Shown: piece after piece, positions 22,498-34,695 of the stretch
Layout of the letters: each line of letters opens with the position of its first letter
Numbering within the stretch: the first letter of the stretch is position 1
Notes under the pieces: model-generated
Database searches by the model: none
What the model saw: only the letters and a program-made list of their open reading frames with translations
What the model was told of the DNA's origin: nothing
Position numbers and translations under genes: made by a program
NCBI GenBank assembly: GCA_030765065.1
Contig: CM060990.1
Coordinates: 675,303,618 to 675,367,617, forward strand
DNA length: 64,000 nucleotides
Direction of reading: 5' to 3'
DNA from: Deroplatys truncata
Taxonomy: Eukaryota > Arthropoda > Insecta > Mantodea > Mantidae

Positions 22498-25400
22498 GTG
22501 TTTTAAAGTTCTGTAGCTATTTACTTACTTCTTGCGAAGCCATGGCAAGAGTACGGCATTTTTAAGTGCTGTAGCTATTCATCTATTTTTCTCGATGCCT
22601 TGGAAAGAGTATTGCCTTTTAAAGTGATTTCGCTATTCAGTTATTTCTCCCGATGCCATGGAAACAGTATGGCAGTTTAAAGTGTTGTCGCTTCACTTAT
22701 TTTTCGCGCTGCCATGGAAAGAGTATGGCATTTTAAAGTGCTGTCGCAATTCATTTATTTTTCGCGATTTCATGGAAAGGGTATGGCACTTTAAAGTGAT
22801 TTCGCTATTTAGTTATTCCTCGCGATGCCACGAAAACACTGTAGCATTTTGAAGTGCTGTCGCTATTAATTTATTTCTCGCAATGTCATGGAAACAGAAT
22901 GGCTTTTTAAAGTACTGTCGTTATTCAGCTATTTCCCGCGATGTCCTGGAAAGTTTTGGCTTTTTAAAGTCCTGTCGCTATTCACTAATTTCTCGGGATA
23001 TCATGGAGAGAGTATTGCCTTTTAAAGTGCTGTCGATATTCACTTATATCTCACGATGTCATGGAATCAGTATGGCATTTTATAGTGCTGTGGCTATTCA
23101 GTTATTTCTCGCTGTGCCATAGAACGAGTGTCGCAGTTTAAAGTGCTGTCGATATACAGCTACTTCTCGCAATGTCATGGAATCAGTATGGAATTTTATA
23201 GTGCAGTTGCTATTCAGTTATTTTTCGCTATGCCATGGAAACATTGTGGCATTTTAAAGTGTTGTTGCTATTCACTTATTTCTCCCGATGTCATGGAAAC
23301 GGTAACGCATTTTACAAGGCTATCGCTATTCACTTATTTCTCGCAATGACAAGTAAACAGTATGCCGTTTTAAAGTCTGTCGCTATTCACTTATTACCAT
23401 CGAAGCCATGGAAAGAGTATCGCATTTTAAAGTGCTGTCGCTATTCACCTATTTCTCGCGAAGCCATGAAAAGGGTAACGCCTTTTTAAAAGCTGTCGCT
23501 CTTCAGTTATTTCTTGTGGTGCCATGGCAAGAGTATGGCCATTTTAAATGCTATCTTATTCAGCCATATCTCGTGATGCCTTTGAAAGTGCCTTTTAAAA
23601 TGCTGTCGCTATTCACTTATTTCTCGGGTAGTCATGCAAACGGTAAGGCATTTTAAGATGCTGTCGCTATTCACTTATTTCTTGCGATGGCATTGAAAGA
23701 GTAACGCCTTCAAATGTGTTGTCCCTATTCACTTATTTCTCACTGTGCTATGGAAAGAGTATCGCCTTTTAAAGTGCTGTCGCTATTCACCTATTTCTCG
23801 CGATGCCATGAAAAGGCTATCGCCTTTTTAAAAGCTGTCGCTTTTTAGTTATTTCTCGCGGTGCCATCGAAAGTGTGTGGCCAGTTTATATGCTGTCGCT
23901 ATTCAGCTATTTCACGTCATGCCTTTGAAAGTGTACGGCGTTTTAAAGTCGCTATTCACTTATTTCTCGCAATGCCATGCAAAGACTAGCCACTTTTAAG
24001 ATGCTATCGCTATTCACTTATTTCACACTATGCCATGGAGTATCCCCTTTTAAAGTGCTGTCGCTATTCACTTATTGCTCTCGAAGCCAAGGAAAGAGTA
24101 TGGCATTTTAAAGTGTTGTCGTTATTCAGTTATTTATAGCAATGTCATGGAAACAGTGTAGCAATTTAAAGTTCTGCCGCTATTCACATATTTTTGCGTA
24201 GCGATGGAAACAGTATGGCATTTTAAAGTGCTGTCGCTTTTCAGTTATTTCTCGCGATACTGTTGAATTAGTGTGGTGTTTTAAAGTGCTGTCGCTATTT
24301 ACTTATTTCTCGCGAAGCCATGGAAACAGTACGGCATTTTTAGTGCTGTAACTATTCATCTATTTTTCTCTATGCCGTGGAAAGAGTATTGTCTTTTAAA
24401 GTGATTTCGCTATTCAGTTATTTCTCCCGATGACATGGAAACAGTATGGCATTTTAAAGTGTTGTTGCTATTCACTTATTTTTCGCGCTGCCATGGAAAG
24501 AGTATGGCATTTTAAAGTGATTTCGTTATTTAGTTATTGCTCGCGATGCCATGGAAACACTTTAGGATTTTAAAGTGCTGTCGCTATTCACTTATTTCTC
24601 GCGATGTCATGGAAACAGTATAGCTTTTTAAAGTACTGTCGTTATTCAGTTATTTCTCGCGATGTCCTGGAAGCGTTTGGCTTTTTAAATTACTGTCGCT
24701 ATTCACTAATTTCTCGGGATGTCATGGAAAGAGTATGACCTATTAAAGTGCTGTCGATATTCACTTATTTCTCACGATGTCATGGAATCGGTATGGCATT
24801 TTAAAGTGCTATCGCTATACAGTTACTTCTCGCAATGTCATGGAATCAGTATGGCATTTAAAAGCGCTGTTGCGATTCAGTTATTTCTCGCGATGCTATG
24901 GAAAGGATATAGATCTTTAAATTCTTGTCCGCTATTCACTTATTTCTCGCGATGCCATGGAAACCGTATGGTATTTTAAAGTGCTGTCGCTGTTCACTTA
25001 TTTCTCGCGGCGCCAAGGAAATAGCATGGCCTTTTAAAACGCTGTTGCTGTTCAGCTATTTCTCGCAATGTCATGCAAGGAATATCGACTTTTAAGGTGC
25101 TGTCACTATTCAGTTATTTCACACTATGCCATGGAAACAGTATGGCCTTTTAAAGTGCTGTCGCTCTTTATTTATTTCTCACGATGTCATGGAAGCAGTA
25201 TGGCCTTTTAAAGTGCTGTTGCTGTTCAGCTATATCTCGCGATTTCATGGAAGAGTATGTCTTTTTAAAGTCTGTCGCTATTCACATATTTCTCGCGATG
25301 TCATGGAAACAGTACGGCATTTTAAGGTGCTGTTGCTTTTCACTTAGTACTTGCGATGCCATGGAAAGAGTATTGCCTTTTAAAGTGCTGTCGGTATTCA

Positions 25401-28400
25401 GTTATTGCTCACGAAGTCATAGAAACAGTATGGCATTTTAAAATGTTGTCGCTATTCACCTATCTATCGCAATGCCATGGAAATAGTAAGGCATTTAACG
25501 TGCTGTCGCTATTCAGTTATTTCTCGCGATGACATGGAAAGAGCGTGGCCTTTCAAAGTGCAGTCGCTATTCACTTATTTCTCACGTCATGCAGTCAGTA
25601 TGGCATTTTATAGTGCTGTCACTATTCAGTTATTTCTCTGGAAGGTTTGGAAAGAGTATAGACACTTAAGGTGTTGTCGCTATTTAGTTATTTCTCGTAA
25701 TGATATTGAAGGCGTGTGGTCCATTAAAGTGCTGTCGCTATTCACTTATTCTTCGCGATGTCATGGAATGAGTATGGCATTTTATAGTGCTGTCGCTGTT
25801 CAGTTATTTCTCGCGATGCCACATAGTAGAGTTAAGCCTTTTTAAGTGCTGTTGCTACTTAGTTATTTCTCAGGACTCTTTGGAAGGAATAACGACATTT
25901 AAGGTGCTGTCGCTATTCAGCTATTTTTCGTGATGCTATTGAAAGATTGTGGTGTTTTAAAGTACTGTCGCTATTCACTTATTTCTGGCGATGCCATGGA
26001 AGAGATTGGAGTTTTTAGGTGCTGTCGCTATTCAGTTATTACTCGCGATGTCATGGAAAGAGTATGGCCTTTCAAAGTGCAGTCGGTATTCACTTATTTC
26101 TCACAATGTCATGGAGTCAGGATGGCATTTTATAGTGCTGTCGCTATTCAGTTATTTCTCGCGATGCCATGGATACAGTTTGGCATTTCAAGGTGCTGTC
26201 GCTATTCATCTATTTTTCGCGATGCCTTGGAAAGAGAGATGGCCTTTTAGAGTAATTTCGTTATTCAGTTATTTCCCCCGATGCCTTGGAAACAGTATGG
26301 CATTTTAAAGTGTTGTCGCTATTCACATATTTTTCGCTATGCCATGGAAAGAGTATGGAATTTTAAAGTGCTGTGGCTATTCATTTATTTTTCGCGATTT
26401 CATGGAAAGAGTATGGCCTTTTAAAGTGATTTCGCTATTCAGTTATTTCTCGCGATGCGATGGAAACACTCTTGCATTTTAAAGTGTTGTCGCTAATCAC
26501 TTTTTCCTCGCGAAGACATGGAAACAGTATGGCGTTTTAAAGTGCTGTCGCTATTCACTTATCTCTCGCGATGTCATGGAAACAGTATGGCATTTTAAGA
26601 TGCTGTCGCTATTCACTAATTACTTGCGATGCCATGGAAAGAGTAGGGCCTTTTAAAGTGCTATCACTATTCACCTATTTCTCACGATGTCATGGAATCA
26701 CTATGGCATTTTATATTGCTGCCGCTATTCCCTTATTTCTCGGGATGTCATGGAAACAGTATGGCAATTTAAAGTGCTGTTGCTGATCAGCTATTTCTCG
26801 CGATGCAACGGAAAGAGTAATGCCTTTTAAAGGGCTGTCGGTATTCAGTTATTTCTCACGAAGTCATGGAAACTGTATGGCATTTTAAAGTTCTTTGGCT
26901 ATTCACTTAATTCTCCGGATGCCATGGAAAGAGTATGAACTTTCAAAGTGCTGTCGCTAAGCAATTATTTCTCGCGTTTCCATGGAAAGAATATAGAACT
27001 TTAAATTGTTGACCGCTATTCACTTATCTCTCGGGATGTCATGGAACCACTATGGGCTTTTAAAGTGCTGTCGCTATTCCCTTATTTTGCGCGATGTCAT
27101 GGAAACGGTAAAACATAAAATTATATCGCTATTCACTTATTTCTGGCGATGCAATGAAAAGAGTATTGCCTTTTAAAGTGCTGTCGCTATTTACTTATTT
27201 CTCGCAAAGCCATGGAAACAGTATGACATTTTAAAGTGCAGTCGCTAGTCATTTATTTTTCGCGATGCCATGGGAAGATGGCCTTTTAAGGTGCTCTCGT
27301 TATTCGGTTATTTCTTGCGTCTCTTTGGAAACAGCATCAACATTTAAGGTGCTGTCACTATTCAGTTATTTCTCGTGATGCTATTGAAAGAGTGTTGTGT
27401 TTTATAGTGCTGTCGCTATTCACTTATTTCTCGCGATGCCATGGAAAGAGTGTGGCCTTTTAAAGTGCTGTCCTATTTACTTATTTCTCGCGAAGACATG
27501 GAAACAATATGGAATTTTAAAGTTCTATCGCTATTCATTTATTTTTCGCAATGCCATGGAAAGAGTATGGCCTATTAAAGTGATTTCGCTATTCAGTTAT
27601 TTCTCGCGATGTCATGGAAACGCTATTGCATTTTAAAGTGTTGTCGCTATTCACTTATTTTTCGCGATGCCATGGAAAGAGTATGACATTTTAAATGATG
27701 TCGCTATTCATGTATTTTTCGCGATTCCATTGAAAGAGTATGACCTTTTAAAGTGATTTCGCTACTCAGTTATTTCTCGCGATGCCATGGAAACAGCGTG
27801 GCATTTTAAAGTGCTGAACGCTCTGCACTTATTTCTCAAGATGCCATGGAGAGTGTATGGCATTTTAAAGTGCTGTCGCTATTCACTTATTTTTTGCGAT
27901 GCCATTGAAACCGTATGGTATTTTAAAGTGCCGTCGCTATTCACTTATTTATCCCGGTGCCATGGAAACATTATGACATTTTATAGTGCTATCGCTATTC
28001 ACTTATTTCTCGGGGCACCAAGAAAAGAGTATGGCCTTTTTAAAAGCTGTCGCTTTTCAGTTATTACTCGCAGTGCCATGGAAAGAGTATGGCCTTTTTA
28101 ATTGCTGTCGCTATTCGGTTATTTCTCGCGATTCTTTGGAAAGATAATTGACTTTAAATGTGCTGTGGCTATTCGGTTATTTCTCGTGATGTCACTCAAA
28201 TGGTATACGGTTTTAAAGTGCCTTCGCTATGCACTTATCTCTCGCGATGTCATGGGAAGAGTATCGTCTTTTAAGGTGTTGTCGATATTCAGTTATTTCT
28301 CGCTATGCCATGGAAACGGTTGCCATTTTAAAGTGCTGGCGCTTTTCAGTTATGCCTCGCGATGGCATGAAAAGTGTATTGCATTTTAAAGTGTAATCGC

Positions 28401-28455
28401 TATTCACTTATTTCTCGCGATGCCATGGAAAGAGTATGGCATTTTAAAGTGCTGT
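22498..28455. repeat. 58-bp satellite array, block 3
   Basis: Roughly 100 tandem monomers of the same 58-bp unit as blocks 1 and 2, with point variation and occasional one- to few-base indels. Nearly every unit keeps a CCATGG or one-base variant. It is interrupted by no other recognisable sequence and ends at a GTGCTGTTCCC junction with the LINE 5' end. The open frames of up to about 120 codons are repeat artefacts. Confidence 0.95.
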
Positions 28456-29090
28456 TCCCCCAGGGGCTCACCTTTTGTGAGTACGGGTTTTGGCATACCC
28501 GGGGTGCCCGAGCCACTCATCACCATCATCTTCCCTCCACCCTCGTCGAGGTGGATTCGTCCTCGTGACCGGGGGACTCAAGGTAGGCTCTCGTGTGTCC
28601 TTTGCATTTCGTTCCATGCCAACCCTCGCTTTCGTTTCTTTCTTGTCTAGTCTCTTTCCGAACATTTCGCACCACTACCATTCATTCAAACATCTCTTTT
28701 CCTTTTCGCCGGCCTACCTTGCGTGCGAAACGCCCACACAGTTTTATTCATTTTACGCTTTTCTTTTAATCCTCCGTGGACACTGCCTGATGGATACCCG
28801 CGCACTGGGTGCGCAGTTCGGTGAGTGGGTAATGGCGTCATCCCCACCACCCGGGGTCGTCATGTAGGGTATGTTTTCGTATCCGCTGTTGCACTGCAGA
28901 TCCGCGGGGGGGGGCCATTGCATGAGCTGCTGACTTCCAACGGCCTTTGGGTCCCTCTGCCTATGTTCTGGTAGGTGTGACCTTGGGGTGAGTGTGGTAT
29001 AGATAGGCCACTCGCCCAAGGCGGGGTAACGCCCGGTAAGTCAGAGCCCGAGGTCGGAGACGGTTGCAATGGGGGAGGATTTCTTTCGCT
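28456..29090 (+). mobile_element. LINE 5' untranslated region
   Basis: A GC-richer block beginning about CCCCCAGGGGCTCACC, directly after satellite and leading into ORF1. Internal promoters of I/Jockey-type LINEs reside in such regions; no specific box is claimed. It starts without an obvious target duplication because the 3' end of the LINE is missing. Confidence 0.55.
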
Positions 29091-30376
29091 ATGGAGCCCC
29101 CTATCTGCATTATTAATAACAAGCGCCGAAAAGTCATTGCAACAGAAGTAGCACCACCAGCAACTAGTTGTTACTTAGTCATTACGCGAACAGAGGAAGG
29201 CCAATCGTTTGAGAAGGTGAAGCCTTTTATAGTACAGAAGGGCATTGACTCTATTGCTGGTTCGGTTCATTCCTGCACTCGACTTCGAAACGGGTCATTA
29301 TTAGTACAAAGCAAGTCCGATCAACAATCTAAGAACTTGTTGCGCGCTACGCTTCTCCACGGTTATCCCATCCGTGTTGAGAAGCACCGCACTTTGAATT
29401 CCTGTCGAGGCGTCGTTACCACGCATATCCTTGATGGTATATCGGACGATGACCTAGTCGAATATCTTTCAGATCAAAAGGTGACAGCAGTGCATCGAGT
29501 ACAGGCCAAACGCGACGGAGTATTGGTACCCACTCGTACCCTGTTTATAACTTTTGATGGCGTCGATCTGCCCACGACATTTCAGCGGGGTACGAACGTA
29601 TTGCGGTGAGGCCTTATATTCCTAGACCTCTGCGTTGTTATAAATGCCAACGTTTTGGGCATACGCTAGTCTCATGTAAGAGTGCCGTTACCATCTGTGC
29701 ATCATGTAGGCAGCCCTCACACGAAGGTACCTGTTCAACAGCCCCCGTCTGCGTTAATTGCAAAGGGTCTCTTTCTGCGTCATTTGCCGGCTGTCCGCGG
29801 TACTTGGACGACAAGGCGATCCAGGAAATCCGAGTAAAGGAGAAACTCTCCTTCGCTGAAGCCCGGAGGCCTTACCATGCGCGCCAACCTTCGCTCCTAT
29901 GATCTGTTACATTTAGTTCTGTTGTTGCCTCGCCAGTACCCCGAAAGGATGCCGAAGCACAGACCTGGGCCATGACTGCATTGACCGCCACTACCATCCG
30001 GCCGTTCGTCTCTAGCACGGTTATCAAGGCATCTAAAGCTGGTCCTAAGGTTCTCAAGTCTCAAGCCACCGAAAAGAAGCCAAAGCAGAAACTTCGTAGG
30101 GAAGATTTTCTTAAAGACCCTCCACGTGCGCGTGGTAAGAAAAATTCACCTTCTCCTCGAAGATCGCAGTCCCAGGATGCTCCTGGGACCAGCCGTGCTC
30201 AGCAGAACCCTTCACCCGTTGCCACCCAGAACCGATTCTCGGCGCTTGAATCGGTTTCTGGCGCTGAGCGCGTGGGCCCTCCTTTCGAGGAGCCTATGGA
30301 GTCTGACCAACTCCATACCAAAAGCCCGAGCCACAAAGTTAAGCAAAAGGTTATTTTAAGCCGCCCTTCTAAGTAG
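29091..30376 (+). pseudogene. LINE ORF1 (gag-like, zinc knuckles), broken
   Basis: Encodes the RNA-binding protein of an I/Jockey-type non-LTR retrotransposon. The likely start is the ATG at 29091 (MEPPICIINNKRRK). The first segment ends at 29609 because of a frameshift near 29600; the continuation RPYIPRPLRCYKCQRFGH carries CCHC knuckles: CYKCQRFGHTLVSC, CASCRQPSHEGTC, and a third, CVNCKGSLSASFAGC, in which the usual His appears replaced. A TGA at 29900-29902 interrupts the same frame, which continues with a basic Pro/Ser/Lys-rich tail to 30376. ORF2 begins 20 bp later. Confidence 0.8.
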
Positions 30377-30396
30377 ACACTTTATCCCTTTTATTC

Positions 30397-30948
30397 ATGG
30401 CTATCCTGACCTGGAATTTACGTGGTGTACGATCGCATATGGCGGAACTGCAACTTTTATTACGTTCCCATTCACCTATGGTCGTGTGTTTGCAGGAGAC
30501 TAAGCTTCGCCCTCACGATCCTTTTGATCTCCGAGGGTATACTCCGGTTCGCTACGATCTTGAACTGGATGAGGATACTCCTGCTCATGGAGGTGTCATG
30601 TTGTTAGTGCGTATCGACGTTCATTTTCAAACTCTCACTCTTACGTCCGACTTGCAAGCTGTTGCCGTTAGGCTTCAATTACCCGGCTTTTTCTTTTCTG
30701 TTTGCTCTGTGTATTCACCTCCATTGTCTCCTCTCACTAACGCGGACATTCGAGATCTCCTGTCCGCTCTCCCAACACCATTTCTTCTGTTGGGAGATTT
30801 TAATGCCTCGCCAAGGGCTTGCGCGAGGGAACTCTTCTTTCCGACATTTTTTCTCAGTTCAACCAATATGGGAATATTGTTGAGCCCCCTTTTTTTGACG
30901 CCAACGGGTCGAAGATCTAGTCGTATAGGTTCAGGTGGGGGCGGGTAG
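30397..30948 (+). pseudogene. LINE ORF2, endonuclease domain only
   Basis: Starts MAILTWNLRG and matches the apurinic-type endonuclease that nicks target DNA. The Asn in TWNLRG (residue 6), the Glu in LQETKL (residue 35) and LLLGDFNAS (about residue 130) are visible. After FNAS the frame departs from the family; GTLLSDIFSQFNQYG is readable in another frame, which shows a small deletion or shift at about 30810-30825. Similarity stops near 30930. Reverse transcriptase and 3' end are absent, the reverse of the usual LINE truncation. Confidence 0.8.
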
Positions 30949-32502
30949 GAAATCAAGGTTACGGGACCCACTGTGATACTAGGTTTATTGACCAGAAGAA
31001 CGAAATAACATACTTTGCCTAAATGATGTTCCGATAGGCACGAAATTGCCTAACACTTAATGCACACGTGTATATACGCGTGGATACATATATGCAGTCA
31101 TTTGGCGCGAATGTTAGCTTGGCGCACTCACAACGTATTTAATGTAGGGACATAATACCAAGCACTGCCGGGATCTAACCTCGGCTGCTCTCTTCGCGTG
31201 ACTATTACTACCACAACAAAGACTTGCTCCTTCCCAGCACTCCTGAACGAGTCATTGTTTTCTCCGGACTGAAACGTCAACAAGGACTAGTATGCCTTTC
31301 AAATTCACCAAAATACTGTCTCAAAATGTCCCCACTGTTAGTATTTCTAATCATATTTATTTAATGCTGTTGGTCACACTGTTATCTCTCCCAATACCTT
31401 CCCTGAATTGTATTGTCCTGCTGCAATTATTTCTGACAACGTGTCTGCGCTCGTTTCCAGGTACAGACAATTGTTTGTCTCGGAGTCAATTTGTATCCCA
31501 CGTGACTAGTAGTGGAACTTAAATACCACTGTTTAAAGTGCATTGAAAAAATGAAAAATGTTAAATATCAAAATAATAATAGGAATGAAGTCCAGAACTT
31601 CACTATTAAACGAAATTCCGTTTCATTCTTATCTTTTTATGTTTATTTTAGAAGCACTATCCTTGTTAGCATGAATGCCATTCACATCATTTTTGCAGTG
31701 CAATTTGGGTATTTTGGGTGTAAATTACATTTATTACTCAGAGAATTAACATTGCTTCCAGAATTTTATTTAACAATTGTATAATAATGTAAACGCATGT
31801 GAGTACCTGGGAAAATTATCGAAAATAGAGAATATTATTAATAAATACATGTCCATAATGACACCACGAGACTACTTAAGGGTTAATTCAACATTCGAAT
31901 CCGCGGAATTAGCTTATTACTGTGATATTCTGTTCGCGAGAAATTCTCCAGGCAAGTGCCGCGGATTTTGCGTCGCTTACATTTCGAGTGCCTTAACTTA
32001 ATATTTTAGTCCCTTTATATTCTACACTCACTACTCTAGGCCCAGCATGCTAAACACCTCTCATTGGCTATATCTTTAGGGGCCTCGAATCGTGGAATTT
32101 CAATTCTGTGCAGCATAGCTTAAACTTATATATCGTATATTACGTTACGCGAGATTTTACTGAGTTACGCGCGAAGTTTCTTCTTCCTATGACCTCGGAA
32201 ACATCATTTCTTGCTAACAAAGACATAAAAGAAATCCTCCTGCTATTTGACAAAGGACTACAACCAAACAGAGTAATAAAGTGTGCTGCTTTTCCCCAGT
32301 CTGTACAATTTCTTGTCCTTTACTCTCGTCTTTCCAGGAACGTGTTTCCATACAGAAAAAATATAGATTACAAGAAATGATAATTACAAATAAATGATTA
32401 ATAAAAACCAGATAAACATAAATGTCAAATCAAACTTAATATAAGGGGCTATCAAATGATACCAAAATGAGGCGGCGGGCAAATCCTGATCTCCTTAAAA
32501 TA
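30949..32502. other. No recognisable gene
   Basis: Unique-looking AT-rich sequence. A short run near 31165-31195, read on the minus strand, contains GAGGTTAGATCCCGG, which is only faintly like a tRNA B box. I see no credible coding region; the longest frames (about 90 codons) have no motif. Confidence 0.5.
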
Positions 32503-33632
32503 CACAATTTATGTCATACACATTTTTTATTGTCGATTGAACCATTTCCGAGATATTCCTTGTTATTTGTTTGAATTTTCCAAATACTTATACCTACTTT
32601 TTCTCAAATGGTAATTCCTTATTCGTTTTTTACTTTCTCAAATAGATACGTAGGAAAAGTAGGGGAAGTATTGCACTCCACCCAAAAATTCGATATCGAG
32701 ATTTCACCTAAAATACAAGTTTTGAGGACCTCTGAATCCGAAAAAATCATTTTTATAAAAAGGTCCTTGTGAGTGTTTTACTGATGTGTGACTGTGAACA
32801 GCATAACTTAAAAACGAAAAGTCTGATAAATACCCAATTTGGTCTTTAAGATCAGTATCTTTTAGAGATGTGACAAGAAGATTTTAAAGAAAATCCCCCA
32901 ACACAGGCTACCCTTTACATGGAATATTTAACGAGAAGTTTCATTTTCTCAAAAATGGCTAAAACGATTTTGATTAAAATACTATATGTTTAAGATACTT
33001 TCATAGCAAATGGGATGTATATCTTGAATTTTCTGGGAATGTCCCCAAAGTCGTGTTCATTCTGAATGAATTTTGCATAACTGATAGACAATTTTTCTAC
33101 ACGCAAAATGTAGATCTCGTTAAAACACACAATTTATGTCCTATACATTTTTTTGTCGAAGGAACCATTTCCAAGATATTCCATGTTATTTGTTTAAATT
33201 TTCCAATACTTATACTTTTTCGTTATTCGTTTTTTACTTTCTCTATTACTATAGTAAGTAGGGGAAGTATTGCATTCCGCCCAAAATTTCGATATCGAGA
33301 TTTCACCGGAAATGCATGTTTTGAGGCGCTTTGAATCCGAAAAACCATTTTTATAAAAAGGACAGTGTGTATGTGTGTGTTTCTGTGACAGCATAAGTCA
33401 AAAACGAAAAGTCGGATATATACCAAACTTGGTATTTAGATTCAGTATCTTTCAAAGATGCGACACGAAGCAATTCAAGAAAATAACCCAACTCCAGACT
33501 ACGCTTTACATGGAAGATTTTTGAAAATTTTGATTTTCTCAAAAATACCTCTAACGATTTTGATTAAAATATTATGTGTTTAAGATACTTTTGTGGCAAA
33601 TGAAGTATATATCTTGAATTATCTGGGAAAGT

Positions 33633-34606
33633 CCCTTGACGCTGACCTTTGACACATCTGTGTTGTTCCTTACTGTCGCTTCAGGAGACTCAGAGCCCCG
33701 GGTTCGATTATTGGATGGCAGGGATTAGGAACTTGTTCTGGTAGAGCTGAGGTTCTGGTTTTCAGGGGTGGTGACACTGCCTTGAAAATATTAATAATGC
33801 TGCCGGCGAAGATTGAGTTATTATTCCTTTATTTTGTCACGCAGATTCCTATCTGGTCGACCTGCCACCTTCGCCGTCGAAACTACTGTTATTATTGTCG
33901 TCACTTTCGAAGTCGCTACTTATATGTTCCTCCGACTAGTCCTCGAATTGCCTAGATTTCACAACTTCATTTTCACACTTCAAACTTTCGGATTATTTTC
34001 TTCTTATTTTGGTTTCATCAACCGTCCTCGTGGTTAGTTTGTACCGGAATGTGTGCTCGGCGTTTCTTTTCTTTTTTTTCGTCTTTCGCCAAACTTAGAA
34101 TTTCCCCCCACCTTTCTTATGTTTCGTTCCGTTTTAAGTTCAAACGTATCATGTGATGTATACGCGATCTTTGATTGGCTATCATTTTTGTTTCATGATT
34201 ACATTATTGGCTACCCCCATTTTGACAACTTTCACGTCTGCTTCTTACAGCTTATTTTGAGTTTTAAAATCTTCCCACGAATATTCTTAGATCGTAGATA
34301 AGACACGTATACCTTCTGACCATGCTAAGCTTTGAAACCATTGTAAACTACACGTCCGAGCCAAAGTACAAAAGCGAAAATTCCGGTAGACTTCTTGTCG
34401 CCGATAGCAGGTACATCTGCTTTCGTTTCGAGGAAAACAAAAATTGTTTTTCTGCCATTTCAACAAAACCCCTTTCTAGTGTGAATTTACAGAGCGGGCG
34501 TCTTTTTATTTTATAAATTGATTCCCTTTATATCCTTTATCTCTTTTCGGTACATTTTTGTCGTTATGTTTGATTTCGATCGTATATTATTATTTTTATT
34601 AATATC

Positions 34607-34662
<56 letters not shown>

Positions 34663-34695
34663 TTTCCCTCCTGGGTCTCGATAACCGGCTTTACC
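33633..34695. mobile_element. Insertion of about 1.06 kb inside the 625-bp array
   Basis: The repeat unit breaks after GGGAAAGTCCC and resumes at AAAAGTCC...TCTGAATGAATT. The insert has a tRNA-like B box (GGGTTCGATTATTGG at about 33700), a pyrimidine-rich middle, a 64-codon frame at 34322-34516 without recognisable domains, and a (TTA)n tract. Nature unknown; possibly a SINE plus other material. Confidence 0.5.
34589..34660. repeat. (TTA)n microsatellite
   Basis: About 20 near-perfect TTA units inside the insert in the 625-bp array. Confidence 0.95.

Noticed and set aside
25477..26308. Several open frames of more than 100 codons in the satellite
   Set aside because: They are the rotating translation of the 58-bp unit, occur in more than one frame, and have no start, domain or codon signature.
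22498..28455. Regular repeats as a possible CRISPR array
   Set aside because: Units are contiguous with no unique spacers, and the surrounding elements are eukaryotic.
31165..31195. tRNA-like B box on the minus strand
   Set aside because: No matching A box or tail; too weak to call a SINE.
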